Shown: positions 1 to 7,710, counted from the first letter of the stretch. The stretch: DNA of 64,000 bases from Parapedobacter tibetensis (GCF_024704835.1 NZ_JAMXBE010000015.1:92500-156499); one strand, 5' to 3'. Translations and numbers: made by a program. The notes: generated by a model not told the origin, from the letters alone.

Positions 1-171
1 TGCAATCAGGCCATAATCTGTCTTGCCATAGAAACTCACCAGCAACGGGATGGTGATGAACTTGGCTAACGCATCCAGGATTTTAGCCAAGATGCCCCAA
101 ACAGAACCGGAGAAAACACGTTTGGCCCGGTTTGGGGTTCCCGTCTGTGGTACATTAGATTTTGAATGCAT
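1..171 (-). CDS. Polysaccharide (O-antigen) flippase, 5' end only
   Basis: The minus strand opens with an ATG at 171 and reads without a stop for 57 codons to the window edge, so only the N-terminus is present. After a short hydrophilic start the protein reads GILAKILDALAKF and then IPLLVSFYGKTDYGLIA, the first membrane segment and the conserved G-x-x-x-Y-G turn of Wzx/RfbX-like lipopolysaccharide and capsule repeat-unit flippases (MOP superfamily). Such proteins move undecaprenyl-linked sugar units across the inner membrane. I see the first transmembrane helix only, so the assignment rests on that N-terminal block. The rest of a polysaccharide locus probably lies to the left of the window. 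Confidence 0.6.
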   Translation of the reverse strand, partial: MHSKSNVPQTGTPNRAKRVFSGSVWGILAKILDALAKFITIPLLVSFYGKTDYGLIA

Positions 172-223
172 ATTCAGCCGGCCAATATCGGCAAAAATGC
201 TGATTGGGCAAAGCTATTCTCCG

Positions 224-511
224 CTAGTCCTCCACAATCCGCTCAACAATGGTGACATCGCCATATGGACATGCTGCGTCTTTAACTGGGCAGTAACCCG
301 TGGCGCCACGGAGGATCAAGAAACTTCCTATGGCTACTTCGGCCAAAGAAGAAAGCGGTGTTTTAAACATGCGGGTTATTCCGGTATACAGCACGAAAGC
401 ACCAGCGCCCACGGATAGTATGCGTTCGGATTTGGCTATATTACGGTTTTCATTGGCTTCTTTAAGCCGAGCCTTCACGTCATCAAAAATTTCTTTGGTC
501 TTGGCGTTCAT
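224..511 (-). CDS. DUF2892 / YgaP-type small membrane protein
   Basis: This 95-residue protein has a charged N-terminus (about residues 1-28, with EIFDDVKARLKEANENRNIAKSE), then two hydrophobic stretches (about 30-48 and 55-70) separated by a short loop. It ends with a Cys-containing tail, TGYCPVKDAACPYG. The arrangement 'N-I-AKSERILSVGAGAFVL...GSFLILRGATGYCPV' is typical of the DUF2892 family, the membrane part of YgaP-like proteins, where a conserved G-x-C-P follows the second helix. The exact function is unknown. It stands alone and is transcribed towards the flippase gene, 52 bp away. I see no clear TAnnTTTG box in front of it. Confidence 0.7.
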   Translation of the reverse strand: MNAKTKEIFDDVKARLKEANENRNIAKSERILSVGAGAFVLYTGITRMFKTPLSSLAEVAIGSFLILRGATGYCPVKDAACPYGDVTIVERIVED

Positions 512-698
512 GATGTATGTTATCTTAAAACCTTTCCTTAATTGCTAATACAAACAACTAGCCGTCCATTTAGTTTTTGGAAGATTCATTTTCAAGCCAA
601 CGATCTGCGGACATTGTTCGTGTATTTTTCGCCTAGCTTGGTAAAATTGCTAAATTACCCGTACTTTGCCGTGACCTCCAACTCATAAAATACCGTTG

Positions 699-1481
699 AT
701 GGAAATATTAGGCTATATCCTGTCCGTTTTTATCGGCATTTCCCTAGGCCTGATAGGTGGTGGTGGATCTATCCTCACCGTACCTGTATTTGTATACTTG
801 TTTCACCTCGAACCGACATTGGCTACTTCCTATTCCCTGTTTATTGTAGGATTGACCAGCCTTACCGGTACGGTGTATCAATACAGTAAGGGATATGTCA
901 ATGTGAAGGCAGCCCTCTCGTTTGGCCTTACTTCGGTAGTGACTGTTTTTCTAGTACGCAAATACCTATTGCCGGAAATCCCCGATATACTGCTGCAAGT
1001 AGGAGCCATCACAGTCACCAAATCCACTGCTATCATGGTTTTCTTTGCCGCCCTGATGTTGGCCGCATCAGTATCCATGATTCTCGGACACCGAGAAAAA
1101 GAACTCATCGGTGGGCAGACCAATTTGGTGAAATTGCTGGGTTATGGCGTTGGCATTGGCTTGGTCACAGGGCTCTTGGGTGCGGGAGGTGGTTTTCTGA
1201 TTATTCCCGCACTGGTGTTGCTGGTCAAAATTCCAATAAAGAAAGCAATCGGCACTTCACTTTTCATTATCACCATCAATTCATTGGTGGGGTTTGCTGG
1301 CGACCTGGGGCATGTCTACATCGATTGGCAATTCCTATTCAAGATATTGGCCATCACGGTGCTTGGTGTTATCATTGGCAGCATCTTCGGTCGCCGGATA
1401 TCGGGGGATAGATTGCGTTCCGGCTTTGGTTGGTTTGTCCTTACCATGGGGATTTATATTTTGAGTAGGGAATTGTTCTGA
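699..1481 (+). CDS. TauE/SafE-family membrane permease
   Basis: The product has 260 residues and about seven to eight hydrophobic helices. It contains the two internally repeated glycine-rich motifs of the TauE/SafE (formerly DUF81) family: GISLGLIGGGGSILTVPVF near the N-terminus and GLLGAGGGFLIIPALVL in the second half. Family members export sulfite, sulfoacetate or related organic anions, but the substrate here cannot be read from the sequence. An in-frame TTG lies one codon upstream; I chose the ATG at 699. A weak promoter-like TACTTTG lies at 662-668. The downstream neighbours are an AraC/HMA regulator and crcB. Some Bacteroidota place TauE-like permeases near metal or sulfur detoxification genes, but nothing here proves such a link. 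Confidence 0.85.
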   Translation: MEILGYILSVFIGISLGLIGGGGSILTVPVFVYLFHLEPTLATSYSLFIVGLTSLTGTVYQYSKGYVNVKAALSFGLTSVVTVFLVRKYLLPEIPDILLQVGAITVTKSTAIMVFFAALMLAASVSMILGHREKELIGGQTNLVKLLGYGVGIGLVTGLLGAGGGFLIIPALVLLVKIPIKKAIGTSLFIITINSLVGFAGDLGHVYIDWQFLFKILAITVLGVIIGSIFGRRISGDRLRSGFGWFVLTMGIYILSRELF

Positions 1482-1482
1482 A

Positions 1483-1590
1483 GCGGAACACGGATGACGC
1501 TGATCATACTGATGGCCGCAGATTTTTTAACAGCAATGCTATAGAACAATCCATGGACATCAGCCCCATCCGTGTTATCTGCGTTCTATC
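1483..1590. repeat. Dispersed intergenic inverted repeat, copy 1
   Basis: The gap after the permease carries GAACACGGATGACGCTGAT on the left and, inverted on the right, a close copy (reverse complement GATAACACGGATGGGGCTGAT). Both arms are about 20 bp and imperfect. The right arm 'catccgtgttatctgcgttc' resembles the right arm of the element at 10.6 kb. This looks like one copy of a short repetitive palindromic family and not part of either gene. Confidence 0.5.
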
Positions 1591-1600
1591 TATTTTTGAT

Positions 1601-1608
1601 TATCTTTG
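1601..1608 (+). promoter_or_regulatory. Bacteroidota -7 promoter box
   Basis: TATCTTTG matches the Bacteroidota -7 consensus TAnnTTTG and lies 17 bp before the ATG at 1625. This supports that start over the ATG at 1553, which would place the promoter inside the gene. Confidence 0.55.
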
Positions 1609-1624
1609 TAAGTTTGTAAGAAGG

Positions 1625-2185
1625 ATGAAGATTGCTATCAAAAACATGGTATGCCCGCGCTGTATCCAAGCGGTGTCACAGGCTTTCGTAGCTATGGACA
1701 TTACGCCGTTGGATGTGCGGCTTGGTGAGGCTGTATTGACCGAGCCGCTGACGAATGGACAGCGTATGGACTTACAGGAGAGACTGAATGTCATAGGATT
1801 CGAGTTACTGGATGACCAACAGCAGCAATTGGTCGAACGGATCAAGGCCATTATTATCCACCATGTGCATCAGTTGGAAGACAACCACTTTGTCTTTACT
1901 GATGTATTGCAAAAAGAGCTCAACAAAGAATATTCCCAACTGAGCAAACTATTTTCCGAAAAGGAAGGGATTACCATCGAACAATATGTCATTCTCCAAC
2001 GTATGGAGAAAGTAAAGGAATTGCTTTCCTACAATGAATTGACATTAAGCGAGATTGCTTACCGATTGGGCTATAGCAGTGTGGCATACCTTTCGGCACA
2101 GTTTAAAAAAGTTACCGGCCTCACCCCTTCCCTATTTAAAAAACTCGGCATCAATCTGCGCAAACCGCTTGACCAATTACAATAA
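1625..2185 (+). CDS. AraC-type regulator with HMA-like CxxC N-terminus
   Basis: From the ATG at 1625 the product has 186 residues. Residues 1-65 look like a heavy-metal-associated (ferredoxin-like) fold, MKIAIKNMVCPRCIQAV, with a CPRC motif of the CxxC metal-binding type. Residues about 80-180 are an AraC-type double helix-turn-helix, with LSEIAYRLGYSSVAYLSAQFKKVTGLTPS as the second recognition unit. Such HMA-AraC fusions are known in Bacteroidota beside metal-efflux genes. A metal-sensing role is therefore an inference from the two domains. The gene ends 6 bp before crcB on the same strand, so both are probably co-transcribed from the TATCTTTG box at 1601. A longer reading from 1553 adds 24 residues but overlaps the promoter and looks wrong. 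Confidence 0.8.
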   Translation: MKIAIKNMVCPRCIQAVSQAFVAMDITPLDVRLGEAVLTEPLTNGQRMDLQERLNVIGFELLDDQQQQLVERIKAIIIHHVHQLEDNHFVFTDVLQKELNKEYSQLSKLFSEKEGITIEQYVILQRMEKVKELLSYNELTLSEIAYRLGYSSVAYLSAQFKKVTGLTPSLFKKLGINLRKPLDQLQ

Positions 2186-2191
2186 TCATTC

Positions 2192-2569
2192 ATGATCAAA
2201 CAACTCGTTATGGTAGGAATAGGTGGAGGTGTCGGCAGCATCTTTCGTTTCCTCGTATCCGTCTTGACCAGTAAATATTTCCAAGGTACATTCCCTTTGG
2301 CCACATTTATCGTCAACTTGTCTGGCTGCTTTTTCATCGGCTTACTGGTAGGTTTCTTTAGCCAACCGCCCATTGCAAACACTAATCTACGGTTGTTGCT
2401 CATTACAGGGTTCTGCGGTGGCTACACGACCTTTTCCGCCTTTGCCAGCGAAAACTTACTACTCATGCAAAACAACCAATCTATAACGAGCATCGTCTAT
2501 ACCGTGACGAGCGTATCGTTGGGTATATTCTTTGTATGGGTAGGCGTGTGGGTGACCAAGATGGTTTGA
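2192..2569 (+). CDS. crcB: Fluoride ion exporter CrcB/FluC
   Basis: This 125-residue protein has four hydrophobic helices and the family signatures: GGGVGSIFRF near the N-terminus, TFIVNLSGCFFIG with the conserved Asn, and GFCGGYTTFSAFASE with the TTFS pore motif and phenylalanines that line the fluoride pathway. CrcB/Fluc proteins form dual-topology dimers in the inner membrane that release fluoride. The length is normal. The gene follows the HMA-AraC regulator by 6 bp, so it is probably controlled together with it. I see no fluoride riboswitch-like leader in front of the pair. Confidence 0.93.
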   Translation: MIKQLVMVGIGGGVGSIFRFLVSVLTSKYFQGTFPLATFIVNLSGCFFIGLLVGFFSQPPIANTNLRLLLITGFCGGYTTFSAFASENLLLMQNNQSITSIVYTVTSVSLGIFFVWVGVWVTKMV

Positions 2570-2638
2570 TTAAAATAATGTCGCACTACCCCCACTAACT
2601 TGTCCTTTTTACAACCTACTATCTAATAATTGGCTGTG

Positions 2639-2646
2639 TAAATTTG
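2639..2646 (+). promoter_or_regulatory. -7 box ahead of dehydrogenase remnant
   Basis: TAAATTTG fits TAnnTTTG and sits 36 bp before the ATG of the truncated short-chain dehydrogenase. It is probably the old promoter of that gene and may still drive the downstream small reading frame. Confidence 0.35.
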
Positions 2647-2681
2647 TACCGTACAATACGGTTATTATAATACACAGCATA

Positions 2682-2792
2682 ATGTTATTAAAAAATAAGC
2701 ATGCCATTGTCTATGGGGCCGGAGGGGCTGTCGCCCGGGCGTTTGCAAATGGATTGAATGCTGATGTTATAACGATCCCATTCAATCAATAG
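2682..2792 (+). pseudogene. N-terminal remnant of a short-chain dehydrogenase (SDR)
   Basis: A 36-codon frame begins MLLKNKHAIVYGAGGAVARAFA and stops soon afterwards. The start is the nucleotide-binding beta-alpha unit of SDR oxidoreductases (VYGAGGA, where the family normally continues with a second glycine segment before VARAF). Several residues of the glycine motif and everything after about residue 24 are missing. A full SDR is about 250 residues, so this is a deleted, non-functional gene. The remaining tail 'GLNADVITIPFNQ' could be a joined internal piece of the same gene. The promoter and start appear intact, which argues for a recent deletion. Confidence 0.6.
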
Positions 2793-2865
2793 CACAAAAC
2801 AGGGAATAAAAAAATATTAACAAACATATCCATCAACTTAGTTGTTAATTTTTCAAAATAGAATT

Positions 2866-2988
2866 ATGAGCAATCGAGGAATGATTCAAAAAATGGTCGA
2901 TGATATTGCTGTGGTAGAAGGGCAAATCAAATTCAAGGAGTCAAAAGGCGAGGTCAGGAAAATAATATCATATACAGTAAATAAATAA
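2866..2988 (+). CDS. Small open frame, 40 residues, function unknown
   Basis: A short frame starts MSNRGMIQKMVDDIAVVEGQ and ends with IISYTVNK, directly ahead of the DinB-like gene. It is acidic/basic mixed with no signal peptide or membrane segment. It lies in the same interval as the dehydrogenase remnant and could be either a true small gene or the tail of a lost gene. I do not recognise a family. The short palindrome CAACTTAGTTG at about 2833-2843 precedes it. Confidence 0.25.
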   Translation: MSNRGMIQKMVDDIAVVEGQIKFKESKGEVRKIISYTVNK

Positions 2989-3004
2989 TAACACACTTAA
3001 CATT

Positions 3005-3535
3005 ATGGAAATCTCAATCAATAGCGATATGCTAAAAATCAGCCTCCAATTATATCGCATGCATACACAACTCTTTAACAATGCCATTGTGGACATCCGT
3101 GCTGATGATGCCAAGCAACGTTTATTCGAACGTACCAATCACATCATATGGATGGTGGGCAACTTGGTGAATAACCGCTTTTGGCTTGCCAATGCGCTCG
3201 GCGTCTCGGACAAAGATCCTTTTGGCTCGTTGTTTGACGAAGCAAAGGCATTGGATGAAAGCTATGACTACCCTTCTTTGGAACAGCTCAAATCATCATG
3301 GCATCATATCTCTCCCTTATTATTCCACAAACTATGCGACATGACAACCGCGGAGCTGCTTTCCGCCTATGACATGGGAATGGGTGACATGGCATTTATG
3401 GAATCAAATTACCTCAGTGCCATTGCAATGAGCATTGATCGGGAAGAATACCTCATCGGGCAGCTGGGTTTAATGCGAAAGGCCTTAGGCTATCCCGCTA
3501 TGGATTATCAGTTGGATGCAACAATACCCTATTGA
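3005..3535 (+). CDS. DinB-like four-helix protein lacking the usual second histidine pair
   Basis: The 176-residue product is all-helical and matches the DinB/YfiT-like (DUF664) fold. It has TNHIIWMVGNLVNNRFWLANALG in the first half, with the first conserved His, and REEYLIGQLGLMRKALGYPAMDY near the C-terminus. In most relatives this last block reads H/S-x-x-Y-H-x-G-Q and supplies two more metal-ligand histidines. Here these positions are Arg/Glu and Leu, so the divalent-metal site is probably incomplete. DinB-like proteins are often thiol-dependent transferases or of unknown function. The gene stands alone between two intergenic regions; no operon partner is evident. Confidence 0.75.
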   Translation: MEISINSDMLKISLQLYRMHTQLFNNAIVDIRADDAKQRLFERTNHIIWMVGNLVNNRFWLANALGVSDKDPFGSLFDEAKALDESYDYPSLEQLKSSWHHISPLLFHKLCDMTTAELLSAYDMGMGDMAFMESNYLSAIAMSIDREEYLIGQLGLMRKALGYPAMDYQLDATIPY

Positions 3536-3630
3536 TTTCTATAAATCCGGGCAGGACCAGGAAAGCTATTTTTATTTGAAAAACATAAGTATCTGCTTGA
3601 ATTCTTTAAATAAGTTCTCAACGTTGACTT

Positions 3631-3638
3631 TATCTTTG
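3631..3638 (+). promoter_or_regulatory. -7 box of the aldo/keto reductase gene
   Basis: TATCTTTG matches TAnnTTTG exactly and lies 24 bp before the ATG at 3662, leaving a short leader. Confidence 0.55.
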
Positions 3639-3661
3639 TTGTAGAAAAAATCATTGATATT

Positions 3662-4663
3662 ATGCATTACAGAACTCTTGGAAAAACAGAAGAAAAGCTT
3701 TCAGCTATTGGCTTAGGCTGCATGGGGATGAGCTTTGCGTATGGTACATCGGATGACAAGGAAAACCTTGCTACCCTTCACAGGGCATTGGATCTTGGTA
3801 TCAATTTTTGGGACACGGCAGACATGTACGGAAATGGTGCAAATGAAGAATTGTTATCACAGGTACTCGTATCCAATCGTGATAAAATCTTTATTGCCAC
3901 AAAATTCGGTTTCAGGTTCAAGGGTGATGTCGCGGGGCACAGCGCTGCCTCCGGAACCTATTTCGATGGATCACCCGACTGGGTCAAAACGGCTGTGGAA
4001 AAAAGTTTGAAAAGGCTCAAGATCGAAACCATAGACCTTTACTACGCACATCGTGTAGACCCTAACGTCCCAGTGGAAGAAACCGTTGGCGCTATGGCCG
4101 AATTGGTGAAAGAAGGTAAGGTACGTTATTTGGGTTTGAGTGAGGCCTCTGCAAAATCACTAAGGAAAGCAAATGCCGTACATCCCATTGCGGCGCTCCA
4201 ATCCGAGTATTCGCTATTGGAGCGAGGTGTGGAAGGCGAAATACTGGATACCGCCCGTGAATTGGGTATCACCCTCGTTCCCTATTCGCCATTGGGGCGT
4301 GGGCTAATTACCAATACACAACAGGTGGATCAATTAGAGGAACGTGATTTCAGAAAAACACTCCCGCGGTATAATGGAGAACATTGGGAAAACAACCTCA
4401 AGTTAGTCTCCGAATTCGCCGCATTGGCCGAACAAAAAAATTGCACTGCCGCACAACTGGCCCTTGCCTGGGTGTTGGCCCAAGGGGAAGACATCATTCC
4501 CATCCCCGGAACCCGCCGGATAAAATATCTGGAACAAAACGCGCAGGCCGTGGATATCGCATTGTCTGCCGATGACCTTGCCACTATCGAAGCGATGGTT
4601 GCAAAATACCCCAATATAGGTGCCCGTTATTCCGAAGGTGCGCTGAAATTGGTTAATAATTGA
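3662..4663 (+). CDS. Aldo/keto reductase
   Basis: The 333-residue product has the family's N-terminal GLGCMGMSFAYG, then the catalytic tetrad in order: Asp and Tyr in DTADMYGNG, Lys in IATKFGF and His in YYAHRVDP. The C-terminal NADPH-binding part contains PIPGTRR, with the loop typical of soluble AKRs of the YcsN/IolS/AKR13 type. It should reduce aldehydes or ketones with NADPH in the cytoplasm; the natural substrate is not evident. It has its own promoter and is followed by a strong terminator, so it is monocistronic. Confidence 0.92.
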   Translation: MHYRTLGKTEEKLSAIGLGCMGMSFAYGTSDDKENLATLHRALDLGINFWDTADMYGNGANEELLSQVLVSNRDKIFIATKFGFRFKGDVAGHSAASGTYFDGSPDWVKTAVEKSLKRLKIETIDLYYAHRVDPNVPVEETVGAMAELVKEGKVRYLGLSEASAKSLRKANAVHPIAALQSEYSLLERGVEGEILDTARELGITLVPYSPLGRGLITNTQQVDQLEERDFRKTLPRYNGEHWENNLKLVSEFAALAEQKNCTAAQLALAWVLAQGEDIIPIPGTRRIKYLEQNAQAVDIALSADDLATIEAMVAKYPNIGARYSEGALKLVNN

Positions 4664-4701
4664 AAGGTTTCAAGACAAATAAGGGCTAAACAATAGCCCA
4701 G

Positions 4702-4740
4702 AAGCATACGACAGTGCCCCAATGTCGTATGCTTTTGCTT
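4702..4740 (+). terminator. Rho-independent terminator after the aldo/keto reductase
   Basis: AAGCATACGACA (4702-4713) and TGTCGTATGCTT (4723-4734) form a perfect 12-bp stem with a 9-nt loop, followed by TTGCTTTATTTT. Confidence 0.85.
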
Positions 4741-4744
4741 TATT

Positions 4745-4760
4745 TTAATCAAATGATTAA
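4745..4760. promoter_or_regulatory. Palindromic operator, tetR copy
   Basis: TTAATCAAATGATTAA is two perfect 7-bp half-sites (TTAATCA / TGATTAA) with a 2-bp spacer. It lies immediately upstream of the -33 element of the tetR promoter. The identical 16 bp occurs again at 5488-5503 before the tolC gene. It is the likely binding site of the TetR protein encoded at 4809. Confidence 0.7.
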
Positions 4761-4764
4761 AAGA

Positions 4765-4796
4765 TTTGGTTAAATCAAAACAACCTATTATCTTTG
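4765..4796 (+). promoter_or_regulatory. tetR promoter (-33 TTTG, -7 TATCTTTG)
   Basis: TTTG at 4765-4768 and TATCTTTG at 4789-4796 are separated by 20 bp, close to the Bacteroidota consensus TTTG-N19-TAnnTTTG. The coding start at 4809 lies 12 bp further on. Confidence 0.65.
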
Positions 4797-4808
4797 CAGC
4801 GTACAACG

Positions 4809-5429
4809 ATGGAAATGACCAAAAAGAAGGAAATAAAAACAGACCTCAGCACGGAGGAAAAAATTAAGGAGGCTGCACGTAAGGTATTCACACAGAAAGG
4901 ATACGCGGCCACACGCACCCGAGATATCGCCGAAGAAGCAGGCATTAACCTGGCATTACTCAACTACTACTTTCGCAGCAAGGAAAAGCTCTTCGAGTTG
5001 GTGATTATGGAGAAAATGCATTTATTGCTAGGTAAAATTGCCCCTATCCTGATGGATGAAGAAACCAGTATTGAGCAAAAGGTTGAACAGGTGGCAGCGC
5101 ATTATATAGACACCTTATTGGCCAATCCAGATATTCCCTTGTTTGTATTAGGTGAAATCAAAAACAATCCTGACAAATTTGCGAACTTGATCAGTACCAA
5201 AACAAAGATTGTCGATTCGGCTTTCTTCAGGCAACTTGGGGAAAGACGCCCCGATGTGAATCCGCTGCATTTCATTTTCAATATGTTGGGCCTGATTGTG
5301 TTTCCGTTCATTGGCAAGCCTTTGCTGCAATTGATTACTGGTGTGAGCTCCGAGGAAGTCATTGTCATCATGAACGAACGAAAGAAATTGACCAAAATAT
5401 GGTTTAAAGCCATGCTGGAAGCGGAGTAA
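4809..5429 (+). CDS. TetR-family repressor of the export operon
   Basis: The N-terminal helix-turn-helix covers about residues 15-60: KIKEAARKVFTQKGYAATRTRDIAEEAGINLALLNYYFRSKEKLFELV, the canonical TetR DNA-binding block. A larger ligand/dimer domain follows, giving 206 residues in total. I chose the ATG at 4809; a TTG five codons upstream lies inside the promoter, and an ATG at 4815 is also possible. The gene directly precedes, on the same strand, a TolC-HlyD-ABC export operon. The same 16-bp palindrome stands before both tetR and tolC, so it most likely represses both. In Escherichia coli a TetR protein (CecR) sits beside the related ybhGFSR exporter. The inducer is unknown. Confidence 0.88.
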   Translation: MEMTKKKEIKTDLSTEEKIKEAARKVFTQKGYAATRTRDIAEEAGINLALLNYYFRSKEKLFELVIMEKMHLLLGKIAPILMDEETSIEQKVEQVAAHYIDTLLANPDIPLFVLGEIKNNPDKFANLISTKTKIVDSAFFRQLGERRPDVNPLHFIFNMLGLIVFPFIGKPLLQLITGVSSEEVIVIMNERKKLTKIWFKAMLEAE

Positions 5430-5487
5430 CTGCACAACATTATCGCTAAGTACTGTTATGATATAAGTAAATTTTTTTAACCCTACA

Positions 5488-5503
5488 TTAATCAAATGAT
5501 TAA
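5488..5503. promoter_or_regulatory. Palindromic operator, tolC-operon copy
   Basis: TTAATCAAATGATTAA is identical to the site at 4745-4760, here only 6 bp before the first ATG of the export operon. An extra half-site TGATTAA lies at about 5523-5529 inside the start of the gene. A TAAATTTT just upstream (about 5468) is the only candidate -7 box, and it is imperfect. Confidence 0.65.
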
Positions 5504-5509
5504 TTCAAA

Positions 5510-6793
5510 ATGATAAATAAAATGATTAACCCTTATCTCACCCTGTTATGTATCTGTTGCCTGGCTATTCCGCATGCAACCATACAGGCACAAACCAGGT
5601 TTCTCACTTTGGCTGAGAGCTATACATTGGCCATTGAAAACTATCCCATGGCCAAACAGCGGAACCTCATCGCCCGCAGTGCAGTGTATTCCATTGAACA
5701 AGCCAACACGGGTTACTTACCCCAAATCAACATCAACGGACAAGCTACCTACCAATCCGCGGTCACGCAAATCCCCATACAGGTTCCCGGCATTGACATG
5801 CCCTCACTGAGTAAAGACCAATATAAACTGTACGGGGAAATGAACCAAAGTCTTTATGATGCTGGCGTTACCAAGCTGCAAAAGCAAGCCACAGTGGCCA
5901 ATGCCAGCGTAGAAGAGCAGGCATTAGAAGTGGAATTACATGGCATCAAGGAACGCATCAATCAGCTTTTTTTTGGTGTCCTGCTATTGGATGCCCAGCT
6001 TGAGCAAAACAGCCTACTTGAAAAGGATATCCGTGCTGGCCTAGAGAAGACCAATACGGCCATCGCCAACGGTACGGCATTGAAAAGTAGCGGCAGTCTA
6101 CTCGAGGCCGAATTGCTCAAAGCTCGGCAACGAACCGTTGAACTACAGACCACCCGCAAGGCGTATGTGCAGATGTTAGGATTATTCATTAATCGGCAAC
6201 TGGACGAAAACACTGTATTCGAAAGGCCCGAGTCCTTGCTTGTTTCGCAGGAAATCAACCGCCCCGAGCTAGGCTTGTATACAGCACAGCAAAATAACAT
6301 CGACGTGGAAAACAAAATGCTCACTGCCAAGAATCTTCCTAAACTAGGCTTCTTTCTACAAGGTGGATTTGGCCGCCCCGCATTGAACATGCTGAGTAAT
6401 GCTTTTGAGGCCTATTATTACGGCGGTATCCGATTGAGCATCCCACTCTCTGGTTTTTATACCCTGAAGAAAGAAAGGGCTTTGCTGGGCATCAGGCAGG
6501 AAGCCATAGCGGTGCAAGAGGAGACGTTCCTGTTCAATACCGACCTCTCACTCAAGCAGCAAAACACGGAGTTGACCAAGTACGAAACCCTATTGGAAAC
6601 CGACAATGAAATCATTGCGCTTCGCACATCCGTAAAGGACGCAGCGCTCGCGCAACTGGAAAATGGGGTCATCAATACGGCCGATTATGTTCGCGAAGTA
6701 CATGCTGAGGATAATGCCAAGCTGACAAAAATCCTCCACGAAATCCAGTTATTGATGATTCAATATGATATACAACAAACAACCGGTAATTAA
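5510..6793 (+). CDS. TolC-family outer-membrane efflux channel
   Basis: The product has 427 residues with a signal peptide (about residues 1-28, ending ATIQAQ) and the two repeated coiled-coil/beta units of outer-membrane efflux proteins. The first begins LTLAESYTLAIENYPMAKQRNL; the second carries LPKLGFFLQGGFG and PLSGFYTLKKERALLGI. TolC-type trimers form the outer-membrane tunnel of tripartite pumps. It opens the operon and is followed after 17 bp by the periplasmic adaptor gene, so this exporter carries its own channel. An alternative start four codons downstream (5522) would shorten the signal peptide slightly. Confidence 0.9.
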   Translation: MINKMINPYLTLLCICCLAIPHATIQAQTRFLTLAESYTLAIENYPMAKQRNLIARSAVYSIEQANTGYLPQININGQATYQSAVTQIPIQVPGIDMPSLSKDQYKLYGEMNQSLYDAGVTKLQKQATVANASVEEQALEVELHGIKERINQLFFGVLLLDAQLEQNSLLEKDIRAGLEKTNTAIANGTALKSSGSLLEAELLKARQRTVELQTTRKAYVQMLGLFINRQLDENTVFERPESLLVSQEINRPELGLYTAQQNNIDVENKMLTAKNLPKLGFFLQGGFGRPALNMLSNAFEAYYYGGIRLSIPLSGFYTLKKERALLGIRQEAIAVQEETFLFNTDLSLKQQNTELTKYETLLETDNEIIALRTSVKDAALAQLENGVINTADYVREVHAEDNAKLTKILHEIQLLMIQYDIQQTTGN

Positions 6794-6810
6794 CAACAAT
6801 ATTTACAGCA

Positions 6811-7710
6811 ATGAATAACGTAAGAACAATCGCATTTGCCATCCTCCTATTGGCATCATGCACCAGCAAACAGAATGACTACGATGCCTCTGGGACATTT
6901 GAAGCAGTGGAAACCATTATTTCCGCAGAGGCGAATGGTGCCATCAAGACCCTAGATATCCAGGAAGGCCAACAGCTCCAAGCCGGACAGGTTATCGGTT
7001 ATGTGGATACCACGCAGCTCTATCTGAAAAAGAGGCAGCTCCAATCGCAGATAGGTGCCGTGCTCAGCAAAAAACCCAACGTGGCCATACAGGTAGCTGC
7101 TTTGCAGGAACAACTCAGTCAGGCCATCCGCGAACAGCAACGGATAGCCAACATGGCAAAGGCGGATGCCGCTACCCCCAAACAGTTGGATGATGCCAAT
7201 GCGCAGGTAGCTGTCATCAAAAAACAAATCGCGGCGCAGCAATCAACCTTGGGCATCACGTCAACCAGTATCACACAAGAAGCATCACCGTTGGAAATAC
7301 AGATTGCTCAATTGGAAGACCAACTGGCCAAAAGCTATATCATCAATCCCGTGGATGGAACCGTATTGGTGAAGTATGCCGAAGCCAATGAAATGGCCGC
7401 TGTGGGTAAACCGCTGTACAAAATAGCGAACCTATCTTCCATCATCCTCCGGGCGTATGTGACCGGACCACAATTTGCGCAGCTCGAGATCAATCAACAG
7501 GTAACCGTTCTGGTGGATGGCGAAGACGGGAAATATCGTGAATATGAGGGAATAGTGGAATGGATCAGCGACAAGGCCGAATTCACCCCGAAGACCATCC
7601 AAACTAAGGACGAAAGGGAGAACCTAGTGTATGCCGTTAAAATCAAGGTGAAGAATGATGGTTTGCTGAAAATCGGTATGTATGGGGAAGTAAGGTTTGA
7701 TTCACGCTGA
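6811..7710 (+). CDS. HlyD-family periplasmic adaptor lipoprotein
   Basis: The N-terminus has a lipoprotein signal, AILLLASC, with the Cys at about residue 17, so the protein should be lipid-anchored. The mature part shows the adaptor order: an N-terminal lipoyl half (ISAEANGAIKTLDIQEGQQLQAGQVIGYVDT), a long alpha-helical hairpin with LKKRQLQSQIGAV and coiled-coil pattern (about 70-150), the second lipoyl half (IINPVDGTVLVKYAEANEMAAVGKPLYKIANL) and a beta-barrel. At 299 residues it is like YbhG. It joins the ABC permeases in the inner membrane to the TolC channel. It sits second in the operon. Confidence 0.9.
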   Translation: MNNVRTIAFAILLLASCTSKQNDYDASGTFEAVETIISAEANGAIKTLDIQEGQQLQAGQVIGYVDTTQLYLKKRQLQSQIGAVLSKKPNVAIQVAALQEQLSQAIREQQRIANMAKADAATPKQLDDANAQVAVIKKQIAAQQSTLGITSTSITQEASPLEIQIAQLEDQLAKSYIINPVDGTVLVKYAEANEMAAVGKPLYKIANLSSIILRAYVTGPQFAQLEINQQVTVLVDGEDGKYREYEGIVEWISDKAEFTPKTIQTKDERENLVYAVKIKVKNDGLLKIGMYGEVRFDSR

